Of a stretch of 64,000 nucleotides of DNA, positions 53,759 to 60,660 are shown piece by piece. The notes under the pieces are model-generated. The model made no database searches, was not told the origin of the DNA, and was given only the letters and a program-made list of their open reading frames with translations. Position 1 is the first letter of the stretch. Every line of letters starts with the position of its first letter. The DNA is taken from contig NZ_DIXC01000060.1 in assembly GCF_002435945.1 (NCBI RefSeq), positions 1 through 64,000 on the forward strand. Reading direction: 5' to 3'. The stretch is from Mesotoga sp. UBA6090 (lineage in GTDB: Bacteria > Thermotogota > Thermotogae > Petrotogales > Kosmotogaceae). The translations under genes were made by a program, and so were the position numbers.

Positions 53759-54166
53759 TCATAATGAAGAAACAAGAAGTGTAGCTCTGGCACAAAGTCT
53801 CCCTTCAACATGAGCGACGCCCTCTATCTTCACAATGTTCATTTTCTTTCCGATTACTTTCACGGTATATTCAAGTCTGCAAGGTGGCTGCACTATTTCC
53901 TTGAATCGAGCATTTTCAATTCCGGCGAACAGTGGGATCTTTTTCGGCTCCAGCAGGAGAATTCCCGCTGTCTGAGCAATACCTTCGATCATCAACACCC
54001 CTGGATAAACCGGATGCCCAGGAAAGTGACCCCTGAATATGGGCTCATCTTCAGATAAGTCCTTGTAGGCCTTAATCTCAGTATCGCTAATATAAGTCAC
54101 ACCGTCAACTAGAAGAAAGGGATCCCGATGTGGAATTCTACTCTTCACAAACTCCTTATCTTTCAC
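53759..54166 (-). CDS. fabZ: 3-hydroxyacyl-ACP dehydratase FabZ
   Basis: The 135-residue hot-dog-fold protein shows IPHRDPFLLVDGV at the N-terminus with the active-site His, and FRGHFPGHPVYPGVLMIEGIAQTAG with the catalytic Glu. It removes water from 3-hydroxyacyl-ACP in fatty acid elongation. The GTG start follows GGGAGGTGA. It is transcribed away from fabK-fabD-acpP-fabF and shares a 131-base regulatory region with them, which suggests common control. Confidence 0.95.
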   Translation of the reverse strand: MKDKEFVKSRIPHRDPFLLVDGVTYISDTEIKAYKDLSEDEPIFRGHFPGHPVYPGVLMIEGIAQTAGILLLEPKKIPLFAGIENARFKEIVQPPCRLEYTVKVIGKKMNIVKIEGVAHVEGRLCARATLLVSSL

Positions 54167-54242
54167 AAATCACCTCCCGTTTGATTTCCGGACTGTGGAA
54201 TCGAATAGGGTTCGATATCCGTACTAAAACTAGGCTTTTCTC

Positions 54243-54287
54243 CCTGGTATGGCATTGCTGATACTTATTCAGCATTTTCGTGCCAGG
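54243..54287 (+). promoter_or_regulatory. fabK: Leader hairpin before fabK
   Basis: CCTGG (54243-54247) and TGCTGA (54256-54261) pair with TCAGCA (54269-54274) and CCAGG (54283-54287). The second arm overlaps the first bases of the AGGAGG ribosome site (54285-54290), so the fold could hide it. There is no T-run, so it is not a terminator. Control of fatty acid genes by this structure is a guess. Confidence 0.35.
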
Positions 54288-54297
54288 AGGATCAGTC

Positions 54298-55251
54298 TTG
54301 AGACAAGAGAGACCATCATTGACCAAGTTGCTCGAAATCAAATATCCGATACTCCAGGGAGGAATGGCCTGGGTTGCAGATCACACCCTAGCTGCTGCAG
54401 TTTCTAATGCTGGTGGCTTGGGCATTATTGCTGGAGGCAGTCTCTCCTCGGAGGAGCTGCTTGCTGAGATTCATGAGGTGAGGAAACTAACCTCAAATCC
54501 ATTTGGAGTAAACATCATGTTACTTTCCCCCTTTGCTGAAGAACAGATGGAAATAGTTCGCAAGGAGAAAGTCCCGGTTGTGACTACTGGAGCAGGAAGC
54601 CCTTCTCGCTTCTTAGATGGACTTAAGTCAGCCGGGACAAAAGTGATTCCAGTTGTTGCTTCTGCAGGACTCGCCAAAAGACTGGAGAAGCAGGGAGTCG
54701 ATGCGGTAATCGCTGAAGGAATGGAAGCTGGCGGTCATATTGGGAAAGTGACATCTATGGTTCTCGTCCCGGCCGTTGCTTCTGCAACGCAGATTCCTGT
54801 TGTCGCGGCGGGAGGTATTGCTGATGGAAGAGGCTTTGTGGCGTCACTGGCGCTAGGCGCAAGTGGAGTTCAAATGGGAACAAGGTTTATCTGCACTTCT
54901 GACTGTTCGGCACACTTTCGCTATAAAGAGAAAATTCTATCATCAAACGAACTGGATACAGTTGTTACGGGAAATGCTAACGGCCATCCAGTTAGAGCCT
55001 TCAGAAACAGACTCACAAGATACATAGAGGAGCTTGAGAAAAGAGGCGAGGGATTCGAGGAAATTGAGAAAGTGGCCGTTGGTGCGCTTAAAAGAGCCGC
55101 CAAAGAAGGTGATGTCATTTTTGGCTCTTTAATGGCCGGTCAATCTAGCGGCTTAATAAAGGAAGTATTAAGTGTGAGCGAACTAATCGAATCAATCATT
55201 GAAGAGGCCGAAGAAATCATTGGCCACCTGGGAGGGATCACAAAATGGTAG
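54298..55251 (+). CDS. fabK: Enoyl-ACP reductase II (FMN-dependent)
   Basis: The 317-residue protein is a nitronate monooxygenase-like TIM barrel of the FabK type: PILQGGMAWVADHTLAAAVSNAGGLG (read in two parts), GAGSPSRF, GMEAGGHIG, AAGGIADGRG and GASGVQMGTRFI. It does the last step of each fatty acid cycle with FMN and NADH, and replaces FabI, which is not seen here. The start is TTG 54298, eight bases after AGGAGG; a GTG upstream lies before that site. It overlaps fabD by 7 bases. Confidence 0.94.
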   Translation: MRQERPSLTKLLEIKYPILQGGMAWVADHTLAAAVSNAGGLGIIAGGSLSSEELLAEIHEVRKLTSNPFGVNIMLLSPFAEEQMEIVRKEKVPVVTTGAGSPSRFLDGLKSAGTKVIPVVASAGLAKRLEKQGVDAVIAEGMEAGGHIGKVTSMVLVPAVASATQIPVVAAGGIADGRGFVASLALGASGVQMGTRFICTSDCSAHFRYKEKILSSNELDTVVTGNANGHPVRAFRNRLTRYIEELEKRGEGFEEIEKVAVGALKRAAKEGDVIFGSLMAGQSSGLIKEVLSVSELIESIIEEAEEIIGHLGGITKW

Positions 55252-56180
55252 CATGGATATTTCCTGGACAGGGAAGTCAATATGTGGGTATGGGAAGAAC
55301 TTTTTGCGAGGAAAGCGCACAACTTAAAGAATTCCTTGGAATCTCAGGTCGCATGCTGGGATTTGATTTGCTGACAATGATGCTTGAGGGTCCGGAGAGA
55401 GAATTGACGCTAACTCAAAATGCTCAACCGGCTATCCTTTCTCTGAGCGTAGCGCTTTCAGACGTCCTTAGAGAAGTTGGAGCAAAACCCGACATTGTTG
55501 CGGGTCTATCCCTTGGAGAATTCACTGCACTTACAATAGCTGGGTCACTTGAATACGCGGACGCTCTTCGCCTGGTTAGGATGAGGGGAATGGCTATGCA
55601 AGATACCATTTCTCCTGGTAAGGGAAGCATGGCAGCGATAATTGGTCTGCAAGATGAAGTGGTTGAAAGAATCTGTTCTGAGACTTCATCGAGCGAAGAA
55701 GTAATAGTTGCGAACTATAACTGTCCGGGACAGGTGGTAGTCTCAGGTCTCACAGAAAAAGTGAAAGTCGTAATGGAAAGTTGTAAGAGAGAAGGCGCAA
55801 AGAGATGCGTAGAGCTTTCGGTTAGCGCGCCTTTCCACAGTCGATTCTTACAGCCTGTAGGAGAGATCTTGAGAGAATTCCTTGATGGTGTCAAGGTAAG
55901 CCCCCCGAAGATTCCAGTAGTATCTAATGTAACCGGTGATCTCTTCCCCGAAGATCCGAATGAGATAAAGGAGCTATTGATTTCTCAGACATATTGCCCC
56001 GTAAGGTGGGAGCAATCGATAAGAAGAATGATTCAGCTGGGCGTTGACAAATTCATTGAGGTAGGTCCGGGAAAGGTTCTCAGCGGATTTATGAAGAAGA
56101 TTGACAGGAGTGTTACTGTAAACAATACAGACAGCGAAAGCCTTGAAGCACTAAGAGAATTCCAGGAAATTGCTAACTAA
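55245..56180 (+). CDS. fabD: Malonyl-CoA:ACP transacylase
   Basis: The 311-residue protein has the acyltransferase motifs FPGQGSQYVGMG, the nucleophile serine in GLSLGEFTAL, the later SAPFHSRFLQP with the catalytic His, and VEVGPGKVLSG. It loads malonyl groups on the acyl carrier protein. It overlaps fabK by 7 bases and is followed 28 bases later by acpP; all members of this operon point the same way. Confidence 0.95.
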   Translation: MVAWIFPGQGSQYVGMGRTFCEESAQLKEFLGISGRMLGFDLLTMMLEGPERELTLTQNAQPAILSLSVALSDVLREVGAKPDIVAGLSLGEFTALTIAGSLEYADALRLVRMRGMAMQDTISPGKGSMAAIIGLQDEVVERICSETSSSEEVIVANYNCPGQVVVSGLTEKVKVVMESCKREGAKRCVELSVSAPFHSRFLQPVGEILREFLDGVKVSPPKIPVVSNVTGDLFPEDPNEIKELLISQTYCPVRWEQSIRRMIQLGVDKFIEVGPGKVLSGFMKKIDRSVTVNNTDSESLEALREFQEIAN

Positions 56181-56208
56181 ACTGATTTTTTGATGAGAGG
56201 TGAGTTTA

Positions 56209-56457
56209 ATGGAAGGAACGTCAACCATCCAAGAAAGGGTTGTATCAATTGTTGCAGAAAATCTCGGGATCGAGGCAGGTGAGATCAAAGGGAATTCTAG
56301 ATTCATAGAGGACCTTGGCGCAGACTCGCTTGATCTTGTAGATCTGGTAATGGAGCTAGAAGACAAATTTGACATCCAGATCAGCGATAGCCAGACTGCC
56401 GGCTTCAAGACAATCGATGACGTGGTTGGATTTATACTTGCACTGGAAACTAAGTAG
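56209..56457 (+). CDS. acpP: Acyl carrier protein
   Basis: The 82-residue acidic helical protein contains FIEDLGADSLDLVDLVMELE, with the Ser that receives 4-phosphopantetheine in DSLD. It carries the growing acyl chain. ATG 56209 follows GAGAGGTGAG by 4 bases; a GTG nine bases earlier overlaps the site. fabF starts one base after the stop. Confidence 0.95.
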   Translation: MEGTSTIQERVVSIVAENLGIEAGEIKGNSRFIEDLGADSLDLVDLVMELEDKFDIQISDSQTAGFKTIDDVVGFILALETK

Positions 56458-56458
56458 A

Positions 56459-57682
56459 ATGAGAAGAGTTGCAGTAACGGGCATGGGCATTATAAGCTCC
56501 ATCGGAAGCAACCTGGAAGAGTTCTGGGAGTCACTGAAGTTAGGAAGATCAGGAATTGATTGGATTGACACATTCGATGTCTCAGAATTTGGATCGAAAG
56601 TCGCAGGTCGCGTCAAGAATTTCGACCCCATTTCCTATATGGAAAAGAGAGAAGCCAAGAGAACTGCCAGGTTTGTCCAGATGGCGATTGCAAGTGCAAG
56701 CGAGGCTTACAACGACTCCGGTTTGGAAGAAGGGCTTTTTGATTCGGAAATGGCAGGTATCATCTATGGCGTGGGACTGGGCGGAATGGACGTAATTGAA
56801 GATCAACATCTGATTCTTATGAACAAAGGTCCTTCTCGAATTACTCCATTTTTGATACCGATGACGATCGCAAATATGGCTCCGGGCCTTCTTGCGATCC
56901 GCTTCGGTTTTAAGGGGACCAATTTCACCATCTCAACCGCCTGCGCTTCTGGGACAAATGCAATCGGCGAAGCGACTCGGCTCATTAGAAGCGGAGTTCT
57001 TGACGTTGCAATGACTGGCGGCACGGAAGCGACGATTACACCTCTTACTCTAGCCGGATTCTCGAATATGACCGCCCTTTCACGAGGGACCCCTGAATCG
57101 GCTTCAAGACCATTCGATAGTAAACGCGACGGATTTGTCATGGCTGAGGGTTCTGCAACACTGATAATTGAGGAACACGAGCATGCTTTGAGACGCGGAG
57201 CGAGAATATACGGGGAGATCGTCGGCTATGGTTCTACTGACGATGCGTTTCACATAACTTCACCCGAGGAGTCTGGCGATGGAGCATATAGAGCAATGAA
57301 AATGGCTTTGAAAGATGCTTGTGTTGACCCTTCAGAAGTTGACTACATTAACGCTCACGGAACTTCAACTCCGCTAAATGACGTGATCGAAACCAGAGCG
57401 ATCAAGCGCCTTTACGGAACAAGAGAAAGCCTGAACATTAGTTCCACTAAGTCTATGGCTGGGCACGCCCTGGGCGCCGCTGGGGCAATCGAATCTGTGG
57501 CGACACTTCTCTCGATGAAGAATTCCTTTGTGCCGCCCACAATAAACTACTCTAATCCAGACCCAGAATGTGACCTTAACTACACTCCCAATTTCGGGGT
57601 TGAAAAAGCTATCAATTTTGCAATGAAGAACTCGTTTGGCTTTGGTGGTCATAACGCTTCTCTGCTCTTCAAGAAGTTGTAA
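56459..57682 (+). CDS. fabF: Beta-ketoacyl-ACP synthase II
   Basis: The 407-residue thiolase-fold protein has the active Cys in STACASGTNAIG and two His in NAHGTSTPLND and MAGHALGAAGAIES, as in FabF. It condenses malonyl-ACP with an acyl-ACP in elongation. The ATG at 56459 is right for the family (RRVAVTGMGIISSIG at the N-terminus); the longer upstream frame overlaps acpP. No fabH, fabG or acc gene is present in this operon. A strong terminator follows. Confidence 0.95.
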   Translation: MRRVAVTGMGIISSIGSNLEEFWESLKLGRSGIDWIDTFDVSEFGSKVAGRVKNFDPISYMEKREAKRTARFVQMAIASASEAYNDSGLEEGLFDSEMAGIIYGVGLGGMDVIEDQHLILMNKGPSRITPFLIPMTIANMAPGLLAIRFGFKGTNFTISTACASGTNAIGEATRLIRSGVLDVAMTGGTEATITPLTLAGFSNMTALSRGTPESASRPFDSKRDGFVMAEGSATLIIEEHEHALRRGARIYGEIVGYGSTDDAFHITSPEESGDGAYRAMKMALKDACVDPSEVDYINAHGTSTPLNDVIETRAIKRLYGTRESLNISSTKSMAGHALGAAGAIESVATLLSMKNSFVPPTINYSNPDPECDLNYTPNFGVEKAINFAMKNSFGFGGHNASLLFKKL

Positions 57683-57695
57683 TTGCCGCCAGGAT

Positions 57696-57719
57696 GGGGC
57701 GCTTGCGCCCCGTTTTTTT
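57696..57719 (+). terminator. Terminator after fabF
   Basis: GGGGCG - CTTG - CGCCCC followed by G and seven T, ending the fabK-fabF operon. Confidence 0.92.
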
Positions 57720-57803
57720 GTATAGAACTACTTCCGCGGGGTGCAGAAGCCTGCGAACCCATTTGTTCAGATTTTGGCACAGAACTGTCTCCGTGACCGA
57801 AAT

Positions 57804-58748
57804 TTACTTCAAACTAGTTTTTGTCTCGACAAGACTAGAAAGCGTCTTCATTGCGAATCTTACCGCCCGCGTTCTTATCGGTCTTGACTGACTGTCCAAC
57901 TGAATAAGCCATCCGGCTTCTCTACTGGAAAGGTTTATATGGAATCTCTGGGAAAAGCCTCTATCAACCGACAAGGTCTCGATCAGGAAAGCTTTACTCT
58001 CCAGATTTCTGTATACTCCCAGAAACTTCACAAAAATCTCGTTACTTGAAAAAGCTTCTCCAATAAGGCTCCCAAGTCGAGCTTCATCGACGTCTTTCAC
58101 CCATAGATGTGACACATGAACCACATCCTCTTCAATATTGACGACTCTTTCATTTCTCATACAGTAAAACTTGAAAATCTCTTTCTCCATTGACAACCAT
58201 TTTCTTTCGTACCTGGTTTTTGCCCCGGCTGACGGATTTTCTTCAATAGTTGGATTGTCAAATAACCTCGTTTCATTTACGCTCAACATCATCTCGCGTA
58301 CGAACTCTTTTGAATCAGAGTACAGTTGAAAGAACCCGTCTGGTTTCAGAACAGTGGCAATTCTCTGGACAAAAGCAGTATCATTTAAGCGTCGATTCGA
58401 ATGCCTCTTTTTAGGCCATGGACAGGGAAAGTTCATATACAATCCCGAAATCGAAGCAGGAGGAATTACATTACCCAAGGCAAACGGTCCATCGATTAGA
58501 AGTACGCGGACGTTGTCCAGAGAATTCCTGGCCAGTGATTTCAATAGCTTTTCAGCACTAATCATAGAGAGTTCAACACCCAGCAAGTCTACTCCGGGAT
58601 TCTCAACTGCCTTCTGCACAAGAAATTCACCGCTGCCAAATCCTACTTCAAGAAAGACGGCACGATCTCTTCCAAAGATACAGGCAAGGTCCAGAGGCAA
58701 ATCAAATTCAGTAGCGTCAAGATAATTGCTCAGGTAATGGAGATTCAT
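57804..58748 (-). CDS. trmB: tRNA (guanine-N7-)-methyltransferase with C-terminal extension
   Basis: The 314-residue protein has the SAM-binding FLEVGFGSGEFLVQKA and the TrmB-specific PCPWPKKRHSNRRL and GFFQLYSDSKEF. It methylates N7 of G46 in tRNA. E. coli TrmB ends at about 240 residues; here about 110 extra residues follow (from RNERVVNIEEDV), as is known for Thermotogales. The usual PDPWPKKRH reads PCPWPKKRH. ATG 58748 is used because GGAG lies 8 bases before it. It is convergent with the fabF operon. Confidence 0.9.
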   Translation of the reverse strand: MNLHYLSNYLDATEFDLPLDLACIFGRDRAVFLEVGFGSGEFLVQKAVENPGVDLLGVELSMISAEKLLKSLARNSLDNVRVLLIDGPFALGNVIPPASISGLYMNFPCPWPKKRHSNRRLNDTAFVQRIATVLKPDGFFQLYSDSKEFVREMMLSVNETRLFDNPTIEENPSAGAKTRYERKWLSMEKEIFKFYCMRNERVVNIEEDVVHVSHLWVKDVDEARLGSLIGEAFSSNEIFVKFLGVYRNLESKAFLIETLSVDRGFSQRFHINLSSREAGWLIQLDSQSRPIRTRAVRFAMKTLSSLVETKTSLK

Positions 58749-58867
58749 GAAATCGCTCCGCTCAACCAATCCGCCCCGTCACTAGGCCAGATCTTAGTCA
58801 GGTTACAAAAAGCATTCTAACTCAATTTGCCCGATATTTCCATCTTGAGCCTTCAACGAAGACAATC

Positions 58868-58896
58868 GTTTCATCCTCTTTTTGCGATGGTATAAT
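58868..58896 (+). promoter_or_regulatory. Promoter of the hpt-recG operon
   Basis: A perfect TATAAT (58891-58896) is preceded by TGG, giving an extended -10, with a weak TTTCAT-like -35 region at 58869-58874. It lies 27 bases before the hpt ATG. Confidence 0.55.
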
Positions 58897-58922
58897 TATC
58901 GTGACTCCCGGAGGTGAAGGAA

Positions 58923-59456
58923 ATGCACTTTGACCCCGCTAAAATCGAAGTTCTATACTCTGAAGAAAACCTCAGAAGAATTGTTGATAGACTTGCTGAG
59001 GAAATTAACAGATACTATTCTCCTATAACAGATGAGATAACAGCCGTTTGCATTCTGAAGGGATCGGTGCATTTCTATAGCGACCTTTTGAAAAGGCTTG
59101 AGCTTAAAGTACGATATAACTTTGTCCATGTTTCCAGCTATTCCGGGACTTCTACAACTGGAAGAATACGCGTCAAGACCTGGGTAGATGAATCAGTTAC
59201 TGACCGTTATGTTCTGTTGGTGGAAGACATAGTTGATACAGGTGGGACTCTCAGGTACATAATCAATTATATCTGGAAACAGAAACCTGCAGACGTAAAG
59301 CTCGTATCACTATTTGAGAAGACAATTCACGATCACGGAGTGAAAATCGATTTCACTGGCGAAAGGATAGGTGATCAGTTTATAATCGGTTATGGACTTG
59401 ATTATGACGAAGTATATAGAAATCTTCCTTATGTGGGTTGCTTGAAAGGTGAATAA
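58923..59456 (+). CDS. hpt: Hypoxanthine phosphoribosyltransferase
   Basis: The 177-residue protein contains the PRPP-binding motif VLLVEDIVDTGGTL, the SSYSGTSTTGRI flexible loop, and the FIIGYGLDYDEVYRNLPYVG end typical of this family. It salvages hypoxanthine and guanine. The ATG at 58923 lies 6 bases after GGAGGTGA; the GTG nine bases earlier is inside that site. The next gene begins one base before its stop, so the transcript is dense. Confidence 0.95.
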   Translation: MHFDPAKIEVLYSEENLRRIVDRLAEEINRYYSPITDEITAVCILKGSVHFYSDLLKRLELKVRYNFVHVSSYSGTSTTGRIRVKTWVDESVTDRYVLLVEDIVDTGGTLRYIINYIWKQKPADVKLVSLFEKTIHDHGVKIDFTGERIGDQFIIGYGLDYDEVYRNLPYVGCLKGE

Positions 59457-59767
59457 TGAAGAAAGGCAACATCGTTACACTAGTTCTTGCTGTACTGCTT
59501 CTGAGCATTTGTACGATAACTTCACTCTTCGCATTGAGTGTAGTTAGTTCAAATCGAAAGAATACTCAGTTGATGTTAGAAGCTTCGATTATAAGAGGAG
59601 TAAGAGCTTCCGCAAAGAAACTTCTTGAGTTCAGTGCAGATTGCGGAGAGCCAGTGGCTGTTGTCATAAACGGTTATTCTCTCGAAACCGACCTGATTGA
59701 CGGTATATGGTGTGTGAGAGTTAGCGACGGGGACAAGGAAGAGATAATATTCGCCGAAGGCAGGTGA
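59456..59767 (+). CDS. Small membrane-anchored protein, pilin-like N-terminus
   Basis: The 103-residue product has a short basic start, one hydrophobic helix (IVTLVLAVLLLSICTITSLFAL) and a soluble part with two Cys (ADCGEPVAV and IWCVRV). The beginning resembles the N-terminal helix of PilX-type minor pilins or of class II secretion pseudopilins, but I do not see the Glu at position 5 of a normal prepilin. A prepilin peptidase is present at 27934. The gene overlaps the hpt stop by one base and the DegV gene by 4 bases, so it is co-expressed with genes unrelated to pili. Function unknown. Confidence 0.7.
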   Translation: MKKGNIVTLVLAVLLLSICTITSLFALSVVSSNRKNTQLMLEASIIRGVRASAKKLLEFSADCGEPVAVVINGYSLETDLIDGIWCVRVSDGDKEEIIFAEGR

Positions 59768-60660
59768 AGGATTTGATAGCAATATCCATTGATTCAGGTT
59801 GTGCGCCCACGAGAGATTTCATTCAGTCCCACAAGCTTTTCTTCATGGGAATGAAAGTAATAATCGATGATATGGAATATAACGACGAGTTCGATTTTAT
59901 GGAAAATGTCTTCTACAGGATTGTGGACAGCTCTAAGGAGTTTCATACAGCGCAGCCACCTCTTGGCCAAGTCCTTGAATACTACAATGATATAAGATCA
60001 AGGGGATTTACGGAACTTCTAGATATTCACTTTTCCTCGAAGATGTCCGGCCTTTACGATACTTGCATTTTGGCTTCGAAGATGGTTGAAGGACTTGAAG
60101 TACACGTGGTCGACACAAAGAAGGTCTCTATTGGGGCCCATCTGGTTGCAAAAGGATTGATCGAACTGACCGAGTCTGGATTGAAAATCGACGATGTCAT
60201 GAAAAGAGTACCCCAGGTTATTGATGACACATTCATGGAATTCAGCGTTCCCACTCTTAAGTATCTTATTAAGAACGGCAGAATAGGAAGGGCTCAGGGA
60301 CTCGCAGGAACTCTGCTGAACATCAAGCCGATTCTTTCTGTGGATGAAGAGGGTTTCATAAGCCCCATAGCCAAACTTAGGGGCATGAAAAAACTTCAAG
60401 AAGAGATGGTCTCAAATATCGTTGAGTTTCTGGAGAAAAGAAGAAGGTCGATAACTCTATACTCAATCTATGGAAGCGAAGAATACTTAGGAGTAATGAA
60501 AGAAACAACGGAGAGGGCTATCGAAGCCATTGAGATGAATTTGGGCATTTCGAGAAAAGAGATCGAACTTATAAGCGGCAGAATCTGGCCCACAATCGCT
60601 TGTCACAGTGGCCCTGCAGTCTTTGGGTTGGCGTGCTACGGGGAGAAAGAAATAGAATAA
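59764..60660 (+). CDS. DegV-family protein
   Basis: The 298-residue protein has the DegV layout: an N-terminal IAISIDSGCAPTRDFI, the TAQPPLGQVLEYY segment, the fatty-acid binding part SSKMSGLYDTC, VDTKKVSIGAHLVA, and the GRIGRAQGLAGTLLNIKPIL core, then IWPTIACHSGPAVFGLAC. DegV proteins bind a fatty acid and in some bacteria supply it to a kinase. It overlaps the small membrane protein by 4 bases (GTGA) and recG by one base (TAATG). Confidence 0.92.
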   Translation: MKDLIAISIDSGCAPTRDFIQSHKLFFMGMKVIIDDMEYNDEFDFMENVFYRIVDSSKEFHTAQPPLGQVLEYYNDIRSRGFTELLDIHFSSKMSGLYDTCILASKMVEGLEVHVVDTKKVSIGAHLVAKGLIELTESGLKIDDVMKRVPQVIDDTFMEFSVPTLKYLIKNGRIGRAQGLAGTLLNIKPILSVDEEGFISPIAKLRGMKKLQEEMVSNIVEFLEKRRRSITLYSIYGSEEYLGVMKETTERAIEAIEMNLGISRKEIELISGRIWPTIACHSGPAVFGLACYGEKEIE

